From NCBI RefSeq assembly GCF_000425365.1, contig NZ_AUDH01000002.1:1-64000 (forward strand): DNA of 64,000 nt. The letters run 5' to 3'. The notes below the pieces were generated by a model that worked only from the letters and a program-made list of their open reading frames with translations, searched no databases and was not told where the DNA came from. Positions 43,605 to 54,112 of this stretch are shown one piece after another; within the stretch, counting starts at the first letter, position 1; each line of letters starts with the position of its first letter. The DNA comes from Rubritepida flocculans DSM 14296 (GTDB lineage Bacteria; Pseudomonadota; Alphaproteobacteria; Acetobacterales; Acetobacteraceae). The position numbers and the translations under genes are program-made.

Positions 43605-44807
43605 GTGATCCCCGCCCTGATGCCCACCTACAACCGCGCCGACCTCGCCTTCGAGCGGGGCGAGGGCGCCTGGTTGTGGACCACGGACGGGCGACGATTC
43701 CTCGACTTCGGCGCGGGCATCGCCACCAGCTCCCTCGGCCACGGCCACCCGCACCTGGTGCGCGCCATCGCCGAGCAGGCGGGGCGCGTGATGCATGTCT
43801 CCAACCTCTACCGGGTGCCGCAGGCCGAGGAGCTGGCGGCGCGCCATGTCGCCAACTCCTTCGCGGACAGCGTGTTCTTCTGCAACTCGGGCGCCGAGGC
43901 GAACGAGGGCATGGTCAAGGCCGTGCGCAAATACCACGCCGAGACGGGCCATCCCGAACGCTACCGGATGATCTGCTTCGAGGGCGCCTTCCACGGCCGC
44001 ACGCTCGCCATGCTCGCCGCCACCGGGAACGAGAAGTATCTCGCGGGCTTCGGCCCGCCGGTGGACGGCTTCGATCATGTGCCCTTCGGCGACATGAACG
44101 CGGTGCGCGCGGCGATCACGCCGCAGACGGCCGGCATCATGATCGAGCCGGTGCAGGGCGAGGGCGGGGTGCGCCCCGCCACCCTGCGCTTCCTGCGCGA
44201 TCTGCGCGCCGCCTGCGACGAGTTCGGCCTGCTGCTCGCCCTCGACGAGGTGCAGACGGGCATGGGCCGCTCCGGCAAGCTCTGGGCGCACCAGTGGGCG
44301 GGCATCGAGCCCGACGTGATGAGCAGCGCCAAGGGCATCGGCGGCGGCTTCCCGCTCGGCGCCATCCTCGCCAAGGAGCATGTGGCGAAGCACCTCAAGC
44401 CCGGGACGCACGGCACCACCTATGGCGGCAACCCGCTGGCCTGCGCGGCGGGCAACGCGGTGCTGGACGTGATGCTCGCCCCCGGCTTCCTCGATCGGGT
44501 GGACCGCGTGGCGCGCCATCTCTGGCGCGGCTTCCTCGACCTTGCGGCCAGGCACCCGCTGGTGGTGGAGGAGGTGCGCGGCGCCGGGCTGCTGCTCGGC
44601 CTCAAGCTGCGGCCGGAGGTCAACAACGGCGAGATGCAGTCCGCCTGCGTGGCCGAGGGGCTGCTGACCGTCGCCGCCGGGATGAACGTGCTGCGCGTGG
44701 CGCCGCCGCTCATCATCACCGAGGCCGAGGCGGACCTGGCGCTGGAGATGCTGGACCGCGCCTGCCGCCGCCTCACGCCCTCCCAGGCCAAGGCCGCCGC
44801 GAAGTGA
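43605..44807 (+). CDS. argD: Acetylornithine/succinyldiaminopimelate aminotransferase ArgD
   Basis: 400 residues, class III PLP enzyme. [61 protein letters not shown] and [19 protein letters not shown] with the PLP lysine near 244 fit ArgD. It works in arginine (and possibly lysine) synthesis. The GTG start at 43605 has AGGAG nine bases upstream; an ATG five codons later is possible. argF overlaps its stop. Confidence 0.94.
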   Translation: MIPALMPTYNRADLAFERGEGAWLWTTDGRRFLDFGAGIATSSLGHGHPHLVRAIAEQAGRVMHVSNLYRVPQAEELAARHVANSFADSVFFCNSGAEANEGMVKAVRKYHAETGHPERYRMICFEGAFHGRTLAMLAATGNEKYLAGFGPPVDGFDHVPFGDMNAVRAAITPQTAGIMIEPVQGEGGVRPATLRFLRDLRAACDEFGLLLALDEVQTGMGRSGKLWAHQWAGIEPDVMSSAKGIGGGFPLGAILAKEHVAKHLKPGTHGTTYGGNPLACAAGNAVLDVMLAPGFLDRVDRVARHLWRGFLDLAARHPLVVEEVRGAGLLLGLKLRPEVNNGEMQSACVAEGLLTVAAGMNVLRVAPPLIITEAEADLALEMLDRACRRLTPSQAKAAAK

Positions 44808-45748
44808 GCGCGGCGGTGAAGACGGCGGGCGGCGGCGGCCCCCGCCATTTCCTGGAGCTGATGGACCTCGACTCCGCCTCGCTGCGGCACATGCTGGAGC
44901 TGGGCAAGAAGGCCAAGCGCGGCGAGATCAGCGGCAAGCCGCTGGAGGGCAAGACGATCGCGATGATCTTCGAGCTGCCCTCCACGCGCACGCGCGTCTC
45001 CTTCCAGGTCGGCATCCGGCAGATGGGCGGCGAGTCGCTGGTGCTGACGGCGAAGGAAATCCAGCTCAACCGCGGCGAAAGCGTGAAGGACACGGCGCGC
45101 GTGCTCTCGCGCTACGTGGACGCGATCATGCTGCGCACGGCCGATGTCTCGAACATCCGCGAGATGGCGGCCTACGCCACCGTGCCGGTGATCAACGGGC
45201 TGACCAACATCAGCCACCCCTGCCAGCTCATGGCGGACGTGATGACCTTCGAGGAGCATCGCGGCCCCATCGCCGGCCAGGTGGTGGCCTGGACGGGCGA
45301 TGGCAACAACGTCGCGCAGAGCTTCATCCAGGCCGCGGCGCGCTTCGGCTTCACGCTGCGCATGGCCACGCCCGAGCTGCTCAGGCCGCCCGCCGAGCTG
45401 GTGGCCTGGGCGCGGCGCGAGGGCGCGCGCATCGAGCTGACGGACGACCCGGTGGCGGCGGTGAGCGGGGCCCGCGCCGTGGTCACGGATTGCTGGATCA
45501 GCATGAGCGACGAGAAGACCGCCGCCACGCAGAACCGGCACAACCTGCTGCTGCCCTATCAGGTCAACGCCGCCCTGATGCGCCACGCCGCGCCGGACGC
45601 CATCGTCATGCACTGCCTGCCCGCGCATCGCGGCGAGGAGATCACGGACGAGGTGATGGACGGCCCGCAATCCGTGGTGTTCGACGAGGCCGAGAACCGG
45701 CTGCACGCCCAGAAGGGCGTGTTGCTCTGGGCGCTGGGCCTCGCGTGA
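44804..45748 (+). CDS. argF: Ornithine carbamoyltransferase
   Basis: 314 residues from a GTG sharing GTGA with the argD stop. The carbamoyl-phosphate loop STRTR is at 60-64, HPCQ at 138-141, [10 protein letters not shown] near 228 and [13 protein letters not shown] near 268: all classic OTCase motifs. It forms citrulline from ornithine. argD-argF is a common alphaproteobacterial pair. A perfect hairpin follows the stop. Confidence 0.96.
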   Translation: MSAAVKTAGGGGPRHFLELMDLDSASLRHMLELGKKAKRGEISGKPLEGKTIAMIFELPSTRTRVSFQVGIRQMGGESLVLTAKEIQLNRGESVKDTARVLSRYVDAIMLRTADVSNIREMAAYATVPVINGLTNISHPCQLMADVMTFEEHRGPIAGQVVAWTGDGNNVAQSFIQAAARFGFTLRMATPELLRPPAELVAWARREGARIELTDDPVAAVSGARAVVTDCWISMSDEKTAATQNRHNLLLPYQVNAALMRHAAPDAIVMHCLPAHRGEEITDEVMDGPQSVVFDEAENRLHAQKGVLLWALGLA

Positions 45749-45749
45749 A

Positions 45750-45773
45750 CCGTCCGGCGTGACCGCCGGACGG
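45750..45773. terminator. Bidirectional hairpin between argF and the amidase gene
   Basis: CCGTCCGGCG (45750-45759) pairs perfectly with CGCCGGACGG (45764-45773) around TGAC. It fills the whole 26-bp gap between two convergent stop codons. No T-tract follows. Confidence 0.55.
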
Positions 45774-45774
45774 A

Positions 45775-47124
45775 TCACCTCTCCAGCGCCGCCTCCACCG
45801 CCGCGGCGATGCGCAGCAGGCGGTGGTCCTCCCCGTGTTCGCCCATCAGCATCAGGCCGGCGGGGGCCTCGCCCGGCGCGTGCATGGGCAGGCTGATGGC
45901 GCAGCGGTCCAGCATGTTCGCCACCGTGGTGTTGCGCAGCAGCAGCAGGTTGATGCGGTTGTACTCGCCCTCCTCCTCCACCGCGGCGAGGGGCGGCGGG
46001 GCGAGCGGCACGCTGGGGCAGAGGATCGCGTCGAAGGGCGCGGTGGCCGGGGCGCAGGCGGCGATGAGCGCGGCGCGCTCGCGCAGCACTTCCAGGTAGT
46101 CGAAGGCGCTCATCCGCTCGCCGCGGCCGATGCGCTTGAGGATGCGCGGGTCGTAGCGCGTGCCGGCGGCGATGATCAGGTCGCGGTGCAGGTGGAAGGC
46201 CTCGCTGGCGGTGAGGCCCCCCTTGGCGTTGATCTCGGGGATGCGCTCGATGCCGGGCAGCGCGATCTCGGTCAGCCGCGCGCCGGCCGCCTCCAGCGCG
46301 GCCAGGGCGCGGGCGTAGGGGCGCGCCACCTCGCCCTCCAGATCGGCCTCGACATAGTTGGTGAGGATGCCGAGCCGCAGCCCCGCGAGCGGGAAGGGGG
46401 CGAGCGGTGCCGGCGCCTCGCCCGCGATCACCGCATCCAGCACCGCGCAGCAGGCGACGGAGCGCGCGAGCGGCCCGATGGAATCGAGCGAGGTGGAGAG
46501 CGGGAAGGCCCCCGCCAGCGGCACGCGCCGCGCCGTGGGCTTGAAGCCCACCACGCCGCAGAGCGCGGCGGGGATGCGGCAGGAGCCGCCCGTGTCGCTG
46601 CCCAGCCCGCCGAAGCCCATGCCGTCGGCCGCGGCCACCCCCGCGCCGGAGGAGGAGCCGCCGGGCAGCCGGCCCGTCGCCCGGTCCCAGGGGCTGAGGG
46701 GCGTGCCGTAATGCGGGTTCACGCCGAGGCCCGAGAAGGCGAACTCCGTCATGTTCGTCCGGCCGATCACGACGAAGCCCGCGCGCCGCAGCCTGGCCAC
46801 CACGGGGGCGTCGGCGGCGGCGGGTGCGGCGCCCTCGCGCGCCACCGAGCCCGCCATGGTCACGCGCCCGGCCTCGTCGAACAGGTCCTTGATGGTGACG
46901 GGAATGCCCGCGTGGCGCGAGGGCGCGCGGCCGGCGCGGCGCAGCGCGTCCATGGCCCTGGCCTCGGCGCGGGCGGCGGCGGCGTGCAGGGCGGTGAAGG
47001 CGCGCGGGCCCTCGCCTTCCGCCGCGCGGGCCAGCGCCTCCTCCACCAGCGCCTCGGCGGTGGTGGTGCCGGCCTCCAGCGCCCGGGCGGCGTCCTCGAT
47101 GGTGGGAAAAGCGTGGCGGGGCAT
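45775..47124 (-). CDS. Amidase signature family hydrolase
   Basis: 449 residues. The Ser-cisSer-Lys triad is readable: Lys79 in GIPVTIKDLFD, Ser157 in LPGGSSSGAG and Ser181 in GSDTGGSCRIPAA, with 24 residues between the two serines as in the family. The enzyme hydrolyses an amide; GatA is unlikely because GatB/GatC are absent and the C-terminal region (HAPGEAPAGLMLMGEHGED) fits general amidases. Start ATG 47124. It is a single gene, convergent with argF. Confidence 0.9.
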   Translation of the reverse strand: MPRHAFPTIEDAARALEAGTTTAEALVEEALARAAEGEGPRAFTALHAAAARAEARAMDALRRAGRAPSRHAGIPVTIKDLFDEAGRVTMAGSVAREGAAPAAADAPVVARLRRAGFVVIGRTNMTEFAFSGLGVNPHYGTPLSPWDRATGRLPGGSSSGAGVAAADGMGFGGLGSDTGGSCRIPAALCGVVGFKPTARRVPLAGAFPLSTSLDSIGPLARSVACCAVLDAVIAGEAPAPLAPFPLAGLRLGILTNYVEADLEGEVARPYARALAALEAAGARLTEIALPGIERIPEINAKGGLTASEAFHLHRDLIIAAGTRYDPRILKRIGRGERMSAFDYLEVLRERAALIAACAPATAPFDAILCPSVPLAPPPLAAVEEEGEYNRINLLLLRNTTVANMLDRCAISLPMHAPGEAPAGLMLMGEHGEDHRLLRIAAAVEAALER

Positions 47125-47191
47125 GGGCACTCCTTCGCGCGGGGACGCGGCGGAGTATCGCGGGCGGGCGGGGCGGGCGGAACCCCGGGGG

Positions 47192-48010
47192 TCAGCAGGG
47201 GCTCGGGATTTCCTGCAGCTCCATCAGGCGGCCATCCACCGTGAAGTCGCCGAAATCCATCTTCAGCTCGTCGGCCACCCCGTTCTCGTAATAGCGCAGG
47301 CTGACCTCGTAGCTCGGCGTGGCCGCGCCGCCGCCCTGGCCGCCCTGGTCGCGGTCGAAGAAGGCGATGCGCATGCGCGCGCTGCCCTGGCTGGAGAGCA
47401 GCGGGATGCGCGGGTGCGGCTGCGGCGCGAGCCAGCCGCCGGAGATGATGGTCGTCGTGTCCTGCGCGCCGTCGGCGCTGGTGCCGTCGAAGAGCGGGGC
47501 GGCGTAGATCCGCCGGCCCTCGCGCGCCGCGGCCAGGCTGCGGATGGTGTGGATCATCGGCAGGATGGTGCCGGGCGGCAGCGGCTCCTCCACCGCATCG
47601 GGCAGGGTGTAGCGGATCACCCCGCCCTCGGGAGTCACCTCCGCCGTGCCGGCGACGCGGGAGGTGACGGCCCCCTCGGTGATCTGCGTCAGCGAGAAGC
47701 GCAGGCGCGAGCCGTCCTTCGCTTCCAGCGTGGCGTAGTCGCTGCTCGTCTCGATGGCGTTGCCGTCGCGGTCCTCGACGATGAGGGTGAAGCGCTGGCG
47801 CACCGCCCAGGCCTCGCAGGCGTCCACCACCTCGAAGAGCATGATGCCCTGGGCCTGCACCACGCCCGAGCTGTCGCGCACGCTGTCGAGCGAGAGGCGA
47901 TAGGCCGCCCGATGCGCCAGCATGCGCTCATGCCCGGGCTCCTTCGCCGGGGCGGGGGCGGGCGCGAGGAGCAGGGCGGCGAGGGCGGCGAGGGCGGCGC
48001 GGCGGAGCAT
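47192..48010 (-). CDS. EipB-family periplasmic envelope protein (DUF1849)
   Basis: 272 residues with a signal peptide (LRRAALAALAALLLAPAPAPAK). HRAAYRLSLDSVRDSSGVVQAQGIMLFEVVDACEAWAVRQRF is the family start, and ENGVADELKMDFGDFTVDGRLMELQEIPSPC its end. Two cysteines, Cys65 and the last residue Cys272, lie where Brucella EipB has its disulfide (Cys69-Cys278). EipB is a beta-spiral protein supporting envelope integrity. It is just downstream of aspS in the same direction. Confidence 0.9.
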   Translation of the reverse strand: MLRRAALAALAALLLAPAPAPAKEPGHERMLAHRAAYRLSLDSVRDSSGVVQAQGIMLFEVVDACEAWAVRQRFTLIVEDRDGNAIETSSDYATLEAKDGSRLRFSLTQITEGAVTSRVAGTAEVTPEGGVIRYTLPDAVEEPLPPGTILPMIHTIRSLAAAREGRRIYAAPLFDGTSADGAQDTTTIISGGWLAPQPHPRIPLLSSQGSARMRIAFFDRDQGGQGGGAATPSYEVSLRYYENGVADELKMDFGDFTVDGRLMELQEIPSPC

Positions 48011-48019
48011 CGCCCCAAC

Positions 48020-49834
48020 TTAGCCTTTCTTCGGCTCGGTTCCAGGCTTGGGCGGCGGCAGGACGACGCGCAGCGAGAGTTCCTTGAGGCGCGCCTCCTC
48101 CACCGGGGCGGGGGCGCCCATCATGAGGTCCTCCGCCTGCTGGTTCATGGGGAAGAGGATCACCTCGCGGATGTTCGGCTCATCGGCCAGCAGCATCACG
48201 ATGCGGTCGATGCCCGGGGCGGAGCCGCCATGCGGCGGCGCGCCGTAGCGGAAGGCGTTGAGCATGCCGCCGAAGCGCCGCTCCACCTCCTCGGCCGGAT
48301 AGCCCGCGATCTCGAAGGCGCGCAGCATGATGTCCGGGCGGTGGTTGCGGATGGCGCCGCTGCTCAGCTCGATGCCGTTGCAGACGATGTCGTACTGATA
48401 GGCCTTGATGGTCAGCGGATCCTGGCTGTTCAGCGCCTCGAGCCCGCCCTGCGGCATGGAGAAGGGGTTGTGGGAGAAGTCGATCTGCCCCGTCTCCTCG
48501 TTCCGCTCGTACATCGGGAAATCGGTGACCCAGCAGAAGCGGTAGGCGTCCTTCTCGATCAGGCCGAGCTCCGCACCCAGGCGGTTGCGCGCCTTGCCGG
48601 CGAGCTTCGCCGCCTCCTCGGCCTTGCCGGCGGCGAAGAACACCGCGTCGCCGTCCTTGAGGCCGAGCTGGGCGAGCAGGGCGGCGGCGCGCTCCGGCTC
48701 CAGGTTCTTCGCGATGGGCCCGGCGGCGGCGCCCTTCTCGACGGTGATGTAGCCGAGCCCTCCCGCGCCCTCGCTGCGCGCCCACTCGTTCAGCTTGTCG
48801 AAGAAGCTGCGCGGGTGGCCGCCTGCGCCGGGGGCGGGGATGGCGCGCACCACGCCGCCCTGGGCCGCGATCTTCGCGAAGAGGCCGAAGGAGGAGCCGG
48901 CGAAATGCGCCGTCACGTCCGCGATGCGCAGCGGGTTGCGCAGATCGGGCTTGTCGGAGCCGAACTCGAGCATCGCCTGCTCGTAGGGGATGCGCGGGAA
49001 GGGCGCGGGCGTCACCGCGCGCTTCGTGCCCGTCCAGTCGGAGAACTCCTCGAACACGCCGGCGAGCACGGGCTCGATGGCGGCGAACACGTCCTCCTGC
49101 GTGACGAAGCTCATCTCGAAGTCGAGCTGGTAGAACTCGCCCGGGCTGCGGTCGGCGCGGGAGGCCTCGTCGCGGAAGCAGGGCGCGATCTGAAAGTAGC
49201 GGTCGAAGCCCGCCACCATGCAGAGCTGCTTGAACTGCTGCGGCGCCTGGGGCAGCGCGTAGAACTTGCCCGGGTGCAGGCGGGCAGGCACCAGGAAGTC
49301 CCGCGCCCCCTCGGGGCTGCTCGCCGTCAGGATCGGCGTCTGGAACTCGGTGAAGCCCTGCGCGATCATCCGCCGGCGGATGCTGGCGATCACCTGCGAG
49401 CGCAGCATCAGGTTGCGGTGCGGCTTCTCGCGCCGCAGGTCGAGGAAGCGGTAGCGCAGGCGCAGATCCTCGGGGAACTCCGCCTCGCCGGCCACCTGGA
49501 TGGGCAGCACCTGCGCCTCGCTCTGCACCGAGAGCTCCTGCACGCGCAGCTCGATCGCGCCGGTGGCGAGCTTCTCGTTCACCGTGCCCGGCTCGCGCGC
49601 CACCACCTGGCCGGTGACGGTGATCACGCTCTCGGGCCGCAGCCGGTCGGCCGCGGCGAAGACGGGCGAGGAGGGGGTCACCACGCATTGCGTGATGCCG
49701 TAATGGTCGCGCAGGTCGAGGAAGAGCAGCCCGCCATGGTCGCGCTTGCGGTGCACCCAGCCGGAAAGGCGGGCGGTGAGGCCGGCGTGCTCGGCGCGGA
49801 GCGCGCCGCAGGTGTGGGTGCGGTAGGCGTGCAT
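48020..49834 (-). CDS. aspS: Aspartyl-tRNA synthetase
   Basis: 604 residues, bacterial-type class II enzyme. The anticodon-binding domain begins with [26 protein letters not shown]. Motif 2 reads [24 protein letters not shown] and motif 3 [13 protein letters not shown], with the GAD insertion between. Whether it is discriminating or also charges tRNA-Asn cannot be read safely by eye. It is divergent from rnd, 124 bases away; aspS beside rnd is common in this group. Confidence 0.97.
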   Translation of the reverse strand: MHAYRTHTCGALRAEHAGLTARLSGWVHRKRDHGGLLFLDLRDHYGITQCVVTPSSPVFAAADRLRPESVITVTGQVVAREPGTVNEKLATGAIELRVQELSVQSEAQVLPIQVAGEAEFPEDLRLRYRFLDLRREKPHRNLMLRSQVIASIRRRMIAQGFTEFQTPILTASSPEGARDFLVPARLHPGKFYALPQAPQQFKQLCMVAGFDRYFQIAPCFRDEASRADRSPGEFYQLDFEMSFVTQEDVFAAIEPVLAGVFEEFSDWTGTKRAVTPAPFPRIPYEQAMLEFGSDKPDLRNPLRIADVTAHFAGSSFGLFAKIAAQGGVVRAIPAPGAGGHPRSFFDKLNEWARSEGAGGLGYITVEKGAAAGPIAKNLEPERAAALLAQLGLKDGDAVFFAAGKAEEAAKLAGKARNRLGAELGLIEKDAYRFCWVTDFPMYERNEETGQIDFSHNPFSMPQGGLEALNSQDPLTIKAYQYDIVCNGIELSSGAIRNHRPDIMLRAFEIAGYPAEEVERRFGGMLNAFRYGAPPHGGSAPGIDRIVMLLADEPNIREVILFPMNQQAEDLMMGAPAPVEEARLKELSLRVVLPPPKPGTEPKKG

Positions 49835-49958
49835 GGCGTCCTGCGGGAAACTCGGGCGGGGAAAGGGCCTTTGCGCGCGCGGGAAGTCAAGCGCCCGCCC
49901 GGCGGCGCGGGGCCGGGGCGGCCTTGCGCGCCGGGCATGGGGCACTAAAGGGGGTGGC

Positions 49959-51131
49959 ATGTCCCGCCCGCCCGAGCCCGCGCCCCGACTCGTCACCACC
50001 ACCGAGGACCTCGCCGCCCTGTGCGACCGGCTGCGCCAGGAACCCTTCGTGACGGTGGACACGGAGTTCATGCGCGAGCGCACCTACTGGCCCGAGCTCT
50101 GCGTCGTGCAGCTCGCCGGCATGCAGGAGGTGGCGGTGGTGGACGCGCTGGCCGAGGGGCTCGACCTCGCCCCGCTCGGCGAGCTGCTGGCGGACCCGGC
50201 GGTGATCAAGGTGTTCCACGCCGCCCGGCAGGATGTGGAGATCTTCCTGCTGAAGTTCGGCGCCGTGCCCGCGCCGCTCTTCGACACCCAGGTGGCCGCC
50301 ATGGTGGCCGGCTTCGGCGACCAGGCGAGCTACGACAGCCTGGTGCGCGCGCTGACCGGCGGCGCGATCGACAAGGCGCACCGCTTCAGCGACTGGTCGG
50401 CCCGCCCGCTCAGCGCGGCGCAGATCGCCTATGCGGCGGCGGATGTGACGCATCTGCGCCAGGTCTATCTGCGCCTGCGCGAGAGGCTGCTGAACGAGGG
50501 CCGCCTCGACTGGGTGGCGCAGGAGATGGACGCGCTGCTCGAGCCCGCGACCTACCTCACCGCGCCCGAGGAGGCCTGGGAGCGGCTGAAGCCCCGCACC
50601 AGCAACCGCCGCTTCCTGGGCGTGCTGCGCGCCGCCGCCGCCTGGCGCGAGGCGGAGGCGCAGCGCATCAACATCCCGCGTGGGCGGCTTCTGAAGGACG
50701 AGACGCTGCTCGAGGTCGCGGCCACGGCGCCGGAGACGCCCGAGCAGCTCGCCCGCGCGCGCGGCGTCAGCGAGGGTTTCGCGCGCGGCAAATCCGGCGC
50801 GGGGCTGCTGGCCGCCATCGCCGCGGCCAAGGCCCTGCCCGAGGAGGCACTGCCCCAGCCGCTGGAAGGCCGCAAGGGCGCGGGGGCCTCGCCCGCGCTG
50901 GTGGCGCTGCTCAAGGTGCTGCTGGCGGCGGCGGCCGAGGCGCACCACGTCGCGCCCCGCCTGATCGCCGACACGGAGGAGCTGGAGCGCCTCGCCGCCG
51001 AGCCCGAGCCCGAGCTGCGCTGCCTGACCGGCTGGCGGCGCGAGGTGTTCGGCGCGGATGCGCTGGCGCTCAAGCAGGGGCGGCTCGCCCTCGGCGTGGC
51101 GGGGCGGCGGGTGCGGCTGATCCAGGTCTAG
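49959..51131 (+). CDS. rnd: Ribonuclease D
   Basis: 390 residues. DEDD exonuclease residues are in [26 protein letters not shown] and [18 protein letters not shown] (with the Tyr of the DEDDy type). An HRDC domain covers about 210-290 with [27 protein letters not shown]. It trims tRNA and other RNA 3' ends. The ATG at 49959 follows GGGGGTGG. Its end is convergent with comF, two bases apart. Confidence 0.95.
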   Translation: MSRPPEPAPRLVTTTEDLAALCDRLRQEPFVTVDTEFMRERTYWPELCVVQLAGMQEVAVVDALAEGLDLAPLGELLADPAVIKVFHAARQDVEIFLLKFGAVPAPLFDTQVAAMVAGFGDQASYDSLVRALTGGAIDKAHRFSDWSARPLSAAQIAYAAADVTHLRQVYLRLRERLLNEGRLDWVAQEMDALLEPATYLTAPEEAWERLKPRTSNRRFLGVLRAAAAWREAEAQRINIPRGRLLKDETLLEVAATAPETPEQLARARGVSEGFARGKSGAGLLAAIAAAKALPEEALPQPLEGRKGAGASPALVALLKVLLAAAAEAHHVAPRLIADTEELERLAAEPEPELRCLTGWRREVFGADALALKQGRLALGVAGRRVRLIQV

Positions 51132-51133
51132 GC

Positions 51134-51907
51134 TCAGCGCGCCCGCTCGATCCGCGGATCGGGCACGCGCGCGGCCGCCAGCACCTCCACCGAGGCCGCA
51201 CCGGCCGCCAGCAGCGCCGCGGCGCAGGCGTTGGCGGTGGCGCCGGAGGTCAGCACATCGTCCACCAGCAGCACCCGCTTGCCGGCCAGCGTCGCCGCCG
51301 CGCGCGGCGGCGCCCGGAAGGCCCCCTCGAGCTCGGCCGCCCGGGCCGCCGCGCCGAGATCGCCGAGGGGCCGGGTGCGGCGGGCGCGCCGCAGCAGCAG
51401 CGGCGCATGCGGCACGCCCGAGAGGCGGGAGAGTTCCCGCGCCAGCAGCGCCGCCTGGTTGTGCCGCCGCCCGAACAGCCGCCAGCGGTGCAGCGGCACG
51501 GGCAGGAGCAGATCGGCCTCGCGCAGCAGGGCCGCCCCCGCCCGCGCCATCAGCCGGGCGAGAGGCCGGGCCATCTCGGTGCGGTCGCGGTGCTTGAAGG
51601 GCAGGATCAGCGCCTTCGCCCCCTCGTCGTAGCGCAGCGCGGCCCGCGCCCGCCGGAACAGCGGCGGTGCGGCCAGGCAGGCGGCGCAGACCAGCCCTTC
51701 GGCGCGGAACTCCCCCGCCGCGTCATGCGGCAGCGGCACGCCGCAGACGGCGCACATCGGCGCGGTGACGAAGGAGAGCCGGGCGAAACAGCCGGGGCAG
51801 AGCCCGCCCTGCTCGGCCACCGGCTCCTCGCAGGTCAGGCAGGCGGGGGGCAGCAGCGCATCGAGCGCCGCGCCCCCCAGCGCCTTCAGCCGGGCGGCGA
51901 GGGCCAT
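51134..51907 (-). CDS. ComF-family phosphoribosyltransferase-like protein
   Basis: 257 residues. The N-terminal zinc-finger region has CLTCEEPVAEQGGLCPGC and CAVCGVPLP, with a further CAAC. The PRTase-like part follows, with LLLPVPLHRWRLFGRRHNQAALLA and the PRPP loop VLLVDDVLTSGATANACAA. ComF proteins aid DNA uptake or processing in competent bacteria. In non-competent ones their role is unclear. The start overlaps the end of the rhodanese gene by 22 bases, so it is part of that operon. Confidence 0.93.
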   Translation of the reverse strand: MALAARLKALGGAALDALLPPACLTCEEPVAEQGGLCPGCFARLSFVTAPMCAVCGVPLPHDAAGEFRAEGLVCAACLAAPPLFRRARAALRYDEGAKALILPFKHRDRTEMARPLARLMARAGAALLREADLLLPVPLHRWRLFGRRHNQAALLARELSRLSGVPHAPLLLRRARRTRPLGDLGAAARAAELEGAFRAPPRAAATLAGKRVLLVDDVLTSGATANACAAALLAAGAASVEVLAAARVPDPRIERAR

Positions 51908-53433
51908 CGCCCGAACGGGGCCGTCCCGTCCTTCGCCACCTCGTGGACCAGGTCCACCTCCCAGGAGAGATAGGCGTGCATCGCCGCCTCGATGCCGCTG
52001 TTGCGGTCATAGGGGCGCAGATACCAGTCCACGCAGGCCTCGTCGGGCGGGTTCTGGCGGTCGCTCGCCACCGGCAGCCCGGCCGCGCGCCAGGCCTTGA
52101 GCCCGCCGGCCAGCACCCGCGCGCCCGGCGTCTCGGCGGCGGCGAGATGGGCCAGCGCCTCGTCGGGCGCGGTGATCACCACCGGGCCCTGGACGGGCGG
52201 CAGCCGCCCGCGCACCGCCCAGACGCTGCCGGGGATGTGGCCCGCGCGGAAATCGATGGAGCGGGCGAGGTCGAACACCGTCACACCCTCTTCGCGCGCC
52301 AGCGCCTCGGGGGTGATGGTGGGGGCGTCGCGGCGCTCGGGCATCTCCGGCGCCCAGGGGCCTTCCTCGAGCGGGCCGTTCAGCGGGTCGCTCACCACGC
52401 AGATTTCCCAGCCGCCCATCTGCGCGAGCCAGCCGCCCGTCATGCGCGCGCGTACCGTGTCGTCGTCGGCGAGGATCACCCGCGCCCCGCGCACCGCGAT
52501 CCACTGGTCCGTGGCCTGGACGAGCTGCCCGCCCGGCGCGTGGCGGAAGCCCGGGATGTGGCCGGCGGCGTATTCCTCGGGCGCGCGCACGTCCAGCGCA
52601 TAGGTGCTGCGCGCGGGGTCCTGGCGCAGCGCCTCGGCCTCGGCGCGGGTGACGAGGCGCACCCCGTGCCGCGCGGCGAAGGCGCTGGCGTGGCGCAGCG
52701 CCTCGGCGGCCGTGCGCGGCGTGCCGGGCGGATAGGCGCGCGTCTCGCCCCGCGCGCAGGCGAAGCCCGCCAGCTCCCAGCCCATGGTGCCGTTGCGCAG
52801 GGCCAGCACCCGGTTGGGCACGCCGATCTGGCGCAGGCTCTCCGCCCCCATGATGCTGCGCGTGCGGCCCGCGCAGTTGACGACGATGGTGGTCTCGGGC
52901 CGCGGCGCGAGGTCGCGGATGCGGTAGGCCAGCTCGCCCCCGGGCACGTTCACGCCGCCCGGGATGCTCATCTTCGTGAATTCGTCCATCGGGCGGCTGT
53001 CGAGGATCACCATGTCCGCCCCGGCGCGGATCATCGCGTCCAGCTCCGGCGGGTCCAGGCTCTCGGTGCCGTAGTGGTGCTCCACCCATTCGCCGAAGGC
53101 CTTGGAGGGCACATGCACGCCGGTGAAGACCACGCCGCCCGCCGCCGCCCAGGCGGGCGTGCCGCCCGCGAGCACATGCACATCCGTGCAGCCGATGCCG
53201 CGCAGATACTCGGCGAGGTGCGCCGCATGCCCCTCGCCGCCGTCCACGCAGACGACGCGCGCGCCGCGCCGCGGCAGCAGGGCGCGGGCGCGCAGCTCCT
53301 TCTTCGAGAGCGGGCAGGGCACCGCCCAGAACAGGTGGCCGTGGCCGAACTCGCCCTCCTCGCGGGCGTCGAGGATGGCGAGCTCGCGCCCGTCACCCAG
53401 CCACGCCTTCAGCGTGGCGGCATCCACTTCCAT
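51886..53433 (-). CDS. Four-domain rhodanese-like sulfurtransferase
   Basis: 515 residues with four rhodanese modules, about 1-105, 115-225, 240-360 and 370-460, recognised from repeated ILDAREEGEFGHGH, ILDSRPMDEFTKMSIPGGVN, ALDVRAPEEYAAGHIPGF and VFDLARSIDFRAGHIPGS. Only module 2 has a full catalytic loop (Cys187 in VNCAGRTRS). Module 1 has Cys62 in an altered loop; modules 3 and 4 have Asp or Ala there. The C-terminal 50 residues (ACVDWYLRPYDRNSG...) are extra. The gene starts directly after the stop of the cysteine-dioxygenase-like gene, so the two likely handle the same sulfur compound. Confidence 0.9.
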   Translation of the reverse strand: MEVDAATLKAWLGDGRELAILDAREEGEFGHGHLFWAVPCPLSKKELRARALLPRRGARVVCVDGGEGHAAHLAEYLRGIGCTDVHVLAGGTPAWAAAGGVVFTGVHVPSKAFGEWVEHHYGTESLDPPELDAMIRAGADMVILDSRPMDEFTKMSIPGGVNVPGGELAYRIRDLAPRPETTIVVNCAGRTRSIMGAESLRQIGVPNRVLALRNGTMGWELAGFACARGETRAYPPGTPRTAAEALRHASAFAARHGVRLVTRAEAEALRQDPARSTYALDVRAPEEYAAGHIPGFRHAPGGQLVQATDQWIAVRGARVILADDDTVRARMTGGWLAQMGGWEICVVSDPLNGPLEEGPWAPEMPERRDAPTITPEALAREEGVTVFDLARSIDFRAGHIPGSVWAVRGRLPPVQGPVVITAPDEALAHLAAAETPGARVLAGGLKAWRAAGLPVASDRQNPPDEACVDWYLRPYDRNSGIEAAMHAYLSWEVDLVHEVAKDGTAPFGRWPSPPG

Positions 53434-54048
53434 TCAGCGATCCCGCCCGGCCGTCGGCTTCATGAAGTTCTTGTTGTAGTAGCTCACCTGGCCGGTGAGG
53501 TCGTCATAGGCGCGCCGGCCCTCGAGCTTCTCGAGCGCGAGCCCGTACATGTGCAGGTGGCGGGTGGGCTTCTCGCCGGTGGTGTGGATCGAGTGGATGT
53601 CCTCCGGCATCAGGGCGATGCCCCGGCCGGGCTCGACCATGATCTCCTCGCGCACGCGGAGTTCGCAGCGCTCGGGGTCGCTCCCGTCGTCCAGCCGCTC
53701 ATAGACCTTGTTCAGCTCCTGCCCGTCCACGGCGACCACCACGGCCCAGGTGGTGTGGTCGTGCGGCTTGGTGCTGTTCCCGGGGTTGAGCGCGTTGAGA
53801 TAGAGGGCGAAGCGCCCGCCCTCCTCCTCGCGCAGCAGATAGCGGTTGGAGCCCTTCTCGCCGTTCGGCGGCGGGGGGAACTCGGTGGAGGGGAAGAGGT
53901 GCTCCTGCGCAGCGAGCTGCATCAGCTCGGCCTTGATGGCCTCCAGCGCCGCGCGCGTCACGCCCATGCGGGCCTCGATTTCGCGCACGCGCGCGACGGT
54001 GGCGGCGACGGCGGCCTGCCGCGCGGCCTTCACATCCATCTGGTTCAT
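53434..54048 (-). CDS. Cysteine dioxygenase-family thiol dioxygenase
   Basis: 204 residues, cupin fold. The iron ligands are probably His96 and His98 in KPHDHTTWAVVVAV and His152 in MPEDIHSIHTT; RHLHMYG near 163-169 is the conserved final strand. These features fit cysteine or 3-mercaptopropionate dioxygenases, which oxidise a thiol to a sulfinate. An N-terminal helical segment (1-48) precedes the cupin. The substrate is open. The neighbour with four rhodanese modules suggests use of the sulfane sulfur or sulfinate product. Confidence 0.82.
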   Translation of the reverse strand: MNQMDVKAARQAAVAATVARVREIEARMGVTRAALEAIKAELMQLAAQEHLFPSTEFPPPPNGEKGSNRYLLREEEGGRFALYLNALNPGNSTKPHDHTTWAVVVAVDGQELNKVYERLDDGSDPERCELRVREEIMVEPGRGIALMPEDIHSIHTTGEKPTRHLHMYGLALEKLEGRRAYDDLTGQVSYYNKNFMKPTAGRDR

Positions 54049-54112
54049 GGCGGGTTCCTCCTCGGGAGGCGAGAGCTTAACGCCGCTGGACAAGGCGCGC
54101 CACGCCCCGCAG

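Noticed and set aside
43588-43608. Tiny frame MRSSSP ending in the GTG of argD, as a possible leader peptide
   Set aside because: Six codons with one Arg, weak start context, no attenuator; its AGGAG is simply the argD ribosome binding site.
46751-49948. A 1,065-codon open frame on the plus strand across the amidase, eipB and aspS genes
   Set aside because: Antisense to three recognised genes, highly charged composition (His/Arg/Glu/Gln) and no domain; it is the third-position GC shadow of the true frames.
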